Shown piece after piece: positions 61,014-64,000 of a stretch of 64,000 nucleotides of DNA. The stretch is taken from positions 1-64,000 of the forward strand of contig CAZRJC010000004.1 in assembly GCA_964600385.1 (NCBI GenBank), in the 5' to 3' direction. Below the pieces are notes generated by a model. The model was given only the letters and a program-made list of their open reading frames with translations, ran no database searches and was not told where the DNA came from. Each line of letters starts with the position of its first letter. Within the stretch, counting starts at the first letter, position 1. This stretch comes from DMER64 sp964600385 (lineage in GTDB: Bacteria; Bacteroidota; Bacteroidia; Bacteroidales; UBA932). The position numbers and the translations under genes were made by a program.

Positions 61014-62266
61014 TAGATCATTTGCAGGAAATATATACAACCCTGAGGAAAAATAAACTCCGGACTTTCCTGACCGGATTTTCCATGGCCTGGGGGATCT
61101 TTATGCTGATTGTTCTTCTTGGAGCCGGTAACGGTTTGCGTAACGGGATCATGTTGAATTTCAACGATGCTTCCACAAACTATGTAAAACTATGGCCCGG
61201 CAGGACTGCAGAACCCTATCAGGGATTGCAGGCCGGACGGAGAATCAAAATGGACAGCACAATTGGTTCCTATCTGGAAGGAGAATTCAACGAAATATCC
61301 AATGTCTCGCCGCTCATTTCACGCTGGGACGGAAATTTCTATTATGAAGGAGATTATGCCCCGGGTGTAGTACAGGGAGTCAACACTTCTTACCCGAAGA
61401 TTGAATCGGTAAAGATATATCCCGGAGATGGACGGTTCATCAACGAAGTGGATATTCGCAAGGCCAGAAAGGTAATTGTGCTGCATTCACGTACGGCCGG
61501 TCTCTTGTTTAAAGAAAAAAATCCTCTTGGAGAATATGTGAATTTCGACAATGTCATGTATAAAGTGGTGGGAGTATACCACGATAATAACATGTCTCAA
61601 ACTCCCAACAGCTGTATTCCCATTTCAACAGCACAAAGCATCTATAACCCGGAAAATGGTTATTCACAGGTTGCTATGCTTATAGACGGGTTAAACACAA
61701 CAAAGGCAAATGAGGTTTTTGAGGAAGATTTGCGTGCTTCACTGGCCAGGAAGCATCGTTTTAATAAGGATGACCGTTCTGCCATATATATGTTCAATAT
61801 GTCCAGGGAGTATATGCAGTTCAAAGGCATATTCAATGGCATAAGCCTTTTTGTCTGGATTATAGGATTAGGTACACTCATAGCCGGGGTCGTTGGTATC
61901 AGTAATATCATGTTGATTACAGTTAAGGAACGAACCAAAGAATTTGGGATACGAAAAGCAATAGGTGCACGCCCCGGCTCTATTTTAAAACTTGTTCTTA
62001 CAGAATGTCTTGCCATTACAGCTTTTTTCGGGTACATTGGCATGCTGGCGGGGATTGCGTTAATGGAACTTCTGAACAAAATGATAGGAACGCCGCCACC
62101 CTCTACCTCGGAAGAGGATATGGTATTGTTTTACAATCCCACTGTGGAGCCGCAGGTAATAATTGCTGCCACCCTGGTCCTTATCGCGGCCGGTTTGCTT
62201 GCCGGATATTTTCCTGCACGCAAGGCCGTTAGAGTTAAACCCATTGAAGCATTAAGATACGAATAG
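61010..62266 (+). CDS. MacB-type ABC permease 1
   Basis: A 418-residue FtsX-superfamily permease: an N-terminal TM helix (about 20-45; LTGFSMAWGIFMLIVLLGAG), a periplasmic MacB_PCD domain (about 50-270) and a C-terminal FtsX domain with three TM helices (VWIIGLGTLIAGVVGISNIM, RTKEFGIRKAIGARPGSILK). The motif ending in ARKAVRVKPIEALRYE is typical. Works with the ATPase upstream to drive a tripartite exporter. Confidence 0.92.
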   Translation: MIDHLQEIYTTLRKNKLRTFLTGFSMAWGIFMLIVLLGAGNGLRNGIMLNFNDASTNYVKLWPGRTAEPYQGLQAGRRIKMDSTIGSYLEGEFNEISNVSPLISRWDGNFYYEGDYAPGVVQGVNTSYPKIESVKIYPGDGRFINEVDIRKARKVIVLHSRTAGLLFKEKNPLGEYVNFDNVMYKVVGVYHDNNMSQTPNSCIPISTAQSIYNPENGYSQVAMLIDGLNTTKANEVFEEDLRASLARKHRFNKDDRSAIYMFNMSREYMQFKGIFNGISLFVWIIGLGTLIAGVVGISNIMLITVKERTKEFGIRKAIGARPGSILKLVLTECLAITAFFGYIGMLAGIALMELLNKMIGTPPPSTSEEDMVLFYNPTVEPQVIIAATLVLIAAGLLAGYFPARKAVRVKPIEALRYE

Positions 62267-62268
62267 CT

Positions 62269-63525
62269 ATGTTTGATCTGGATAGTTGGCAAGAGATATG
62301 GATTACCATAACCCGAAACAAGCGGCGCAGCCTGCTTACGGCATTCGGAGTTTTCTGGGGAATATTTATGCTGGTCATTATGTTAGGTGCCGGCAAAGGA
62401 CTATCGGAGGGTATAGCTTCCGACACCCAGGGCTTTTCTGAGAATTCGGCTTTCTTTTATACAAACAACACTTCTGAACCTTATAAAGGATTTCGTAAGG
62501 GACGTTATTGGGAGATGCACGAAACAGATCTCGATGTACTTGAAGCTCAGATAAAAGATATAAAATACACCGTTCCTTTTCTGATGGGGCCAAGCGTTAC
62601 TGTTGCCCATTCAGACAAAACGACAAGTTGCCGGGCAAAAGGTATGTCTCCTCTGTATGAGCAGATGCTTCCGCAACACATGATCTACGGACGCTATTTG
62701 AATCAGATAGACGTTAATGAGCGCAGAAAGGTTTGTGTCGTGGGCAGGAAAGTATATGAGGAACTTTTTAAGGCAAATGAAAATCCTCTGGGCCAATATA
62801 TTAAAATATTCAACATTAATTTTAAGATTATCGGGATTGCCGAGCCAACTGTGTCGGGAGTGAACATTAACGGGCGTGATGACGAGGTGATTGCCGTACC
62901 CTATACGGTTTTGCAACAAATATACAATTCCGGAGATGTAGTACATCTGGTGGGGGTGGTAGCGCAGGACAATGTAAGGATGAGTCAGCTGGAAGACCAG
63001 GTGAAGACGTTGCTCAAGGCCCGTCACGATATATCGCCCACAGATGAGTTCGCTCTTGAAAGTATTAATATAGAGAAAATATTCAACCGTTTTAAAATGC
63101 TATTTACCGGAATATCGGTATTGATCTGGATTGTGGGACTTGGTACTTTGCTGGCAGGTGTTGTGGGTGTGAGTAACATTATTATGGTTACCGTCCGCGA
63201 GAGAACAAAGGAAATTGGTGTCAGACGGGCTATAGGCGCCAAACCACTGGCCATAATGGTACAGATAATCAAGGAAAGTACTACCCTTACCGTTTTAGCC
63301 GGGTTCTTTGGGCTGGCGTTCGGTGTTCTTATCCTGGATCTGGTGGACCGGTTTATTGTAAGCAATATGACAGGGGACGTGTTCTTTAAAAACCCGCAAA
63401 TAGATTTCACATCTGCCGTGGCCGCAGCTCTGGTTATTATCCTGTGCGGCATTATGGCCGGCATCCTCCCTGCATACAGGGCATTACAAATCAAGGCAAT
63501 TGATGCTATCAGAGAAGAAGATTAA
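62269..63525 (+). CDS. MacB-type ABC permease 2
   Basis: A 418-residue paralogue of the preceding permease with the same order: TM helix with LTAFGVFWGIFMLVIMLGAG, MacB_PCD domain, then VWIVGLGTLLAGVVGVSNII and RTKEIGVRRAIGAKPLAIM. The two permeases probably form a heterodimer, as in many Bacteroidota exporters. Starts 2 bp after permease 1. Confidence 0.92.
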   Translation: MFDLDSWQEIWITITRNKRRSLLTAFGVFWGIFMLVIMLGAGKGLSEGIASDTQGFSENSAFFYTNNTSEPYKGFRKGRYWEMHETDLDVLEAQIKDIKYTVPFLMGPSVTVAHSDKTTSCRAKGMSPLYEQMLPQHMIYGRYLNQIDVNERRKVCVVGRKVYEELFKANENPLGQYIKIFNINFKIIGIAEPTVSGVNINGRDDEVIAVPYTVLQQIYNSGDVVHLVGVVAQDNVRMSQLEDQVKTLLKARHDISPTDEFALESINIEKIFNRFKMLFTGISVLIWIVGLGTLLAGVVGVSNIIMVTVRERTKEIGVRRAIGAKPLAIMVQIIKESTTLTVLAGFFGLAFGVLILDLVDRFIVSNMTGDVFFKNPQIDFTSAVAAALVIILCGIMAGILPAYRALQIKAIDAIREED

Positions 63526-63548
63526 GAAAACAATACAACTATAAAAAA

Positions 63549-64000
63549 ATGAAAAAAATTTTACGTTACGTGCTGATTGCGGCTTTGTTGGCCGGGGTGG
63601 TATTTACTTTTGTCTACCTCTGGAAAAAGGCCAGACCAAAAAAAGAGGTATATGAACTGGTTACTCCTGTTCTGGGGGATATCGAACAAAAGACCGTTGC
63701 CACAGGTAAAGTGGAACCCCGGGACGAGGTGGCTATCGTACCCCAGATTTCCGGCATTGTGTCCGAACTTTACAAAGAAGCCGGACAGACTGTTCAGGTA
63801 GGGGAAATTATTGCCAAGATAAAAGTGATTCCCGAAATGGGAACACTTAATGCCGCCGAATCGCGCGTTAAACAGTCAAAACTCAACCTGGAACAAGCTC
63901 AGCGTGAGTACGACCGTACAAAAGAATTATATGAAGGTAAGGTAGTAGTTCTGGAAGAATACGAAAAAGTAGAAACTCAATTAAAGCTGGCCAGGGAAGA
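63549..64000 (+). CDS. Periplasmic adaptor (HlyD/MacA-like), cut by window end
   Basis: Begins MKKILRYVLIAALLAGVVFT, a membrane anchor, followed by the biotinyl-lipoyl-like segment with GKVEPRDEVAIVPQISGIVS and EAGQTVQVGEIIAKIKVIPE, then the start of a coiled-coil hairpin (AESRVKQSKLNLEQAQREYD). About 150 codons are visible; the rest lies beyond 64000. It would link the permeases to an outer-membrane TolC-like channel. Confidence 0.88.
   Translation, partial: MKKILRYVLIAALLAGVVFTFVYLWKKARPKKEVYELVTPVLGDIEQKTVATGKVEPRDEVAIVPQISGIVSELYKEAGQTVQVGEIIAKIKVIPEMGTLNAAESRVKQSKLNLEQAQREYDRTKELYEGKVVVLEEYEKVETQLKLARE

Overview
The window reads as chromosome of a Bacteroidota bacterium, most likely a member of Bacteroidales. 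The grounds are a SusC/SusD pair with glycoside hydrolases, a DUF6377-type regulator, lipoproteins with short signal peptides, a LytS/LytTR pair, FabK, a LysO transporter split into two genes, and repeated TAnnTTTG -7 promoter boxes. I saw no rRNA, tRNA, CRISPR array, transposase or integrase. Genus cannot be fixed from the sequence alone. || Layout. 1-395: intergenic, with a strong hairpin at the left edge. 396-6510: fimbrillin/FISUMP-like lipoprotein, TolB-like propeller protein, and a membrane protein-ArsR/MarR-like regulator-CreD cluster. 6515-10500: a STAS-domain protein, then a complete ABC importer (permease, ATPase, substrate-binding protein) read as one tight operon. A DUF438/PAS protein converges on its end and overlaps it. 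11693-16036: AmmeMemoRadiSam genes (radical SAM enzyme facing a fused Memo-AMMECR1 protein), catalase and a DUF454 protein. 16088-17002: YjbQ and a HEAT-like protein. || 17016-18966 is the most unusual part: an AT-rich three-gene cassette (RelE/HigB-like toxin candidate, XRE antitoxin candidate, SecB-like chaperone) in the order of a toxin-antitoxin-chaperone (TAC) system. It is bracketed by two oppositely oriented copies of a roughly 140-150 bp near-palindromic repeat that share an identical 61-bp core. || 18985-26424: ferritin-like/VIT1 transporter, TonB receptor with a small secreted protein, then a six-gene operon carrying a subclass B1 metallo-beta-lactamase, thiol peroxidase, a shortened RNA-ligase-like phosphodiesterase, a DUF6064 protein, a choloylglycine-hydrolase-family Ntn enzyme and a nitroreductase. 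26539-35493: LytS/LytTR signalling pair, zinc-ribbon protein, small XRE regulator behind an array of AAATCAAG sites, LRR lipoprotein, cupin, DUF2807 protein, DEAD-box helicase, split LysO and a lipoprotein. 35501-39072: fabH-fabK-fabF-fabZ. 39210-43981: AsnA, PhnP-like hydrolase, DUF456 protein, acyltransferase, bile-acid:sodium symporter family protein. || 44096-55870: a beta-glucan-type polysaccharide utilization locus (regulator, SusC, SusD, a surface protein with three internal repeats, GH16, GH3). 55884-59947: Omp85-like barrel, DUF819 permease and a divergent tryptophanase-like lyase. 60327-64000: MacB-like ABC exporter (ATPase, two permeases, and an adaptor cut off by the window edge). 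|| A general regulatory feature is that eight genes have a TAnnTTTG-type box ending only 3-5 nt before the start codon, which predicts leaderless or nearly leaderless mRNAs.
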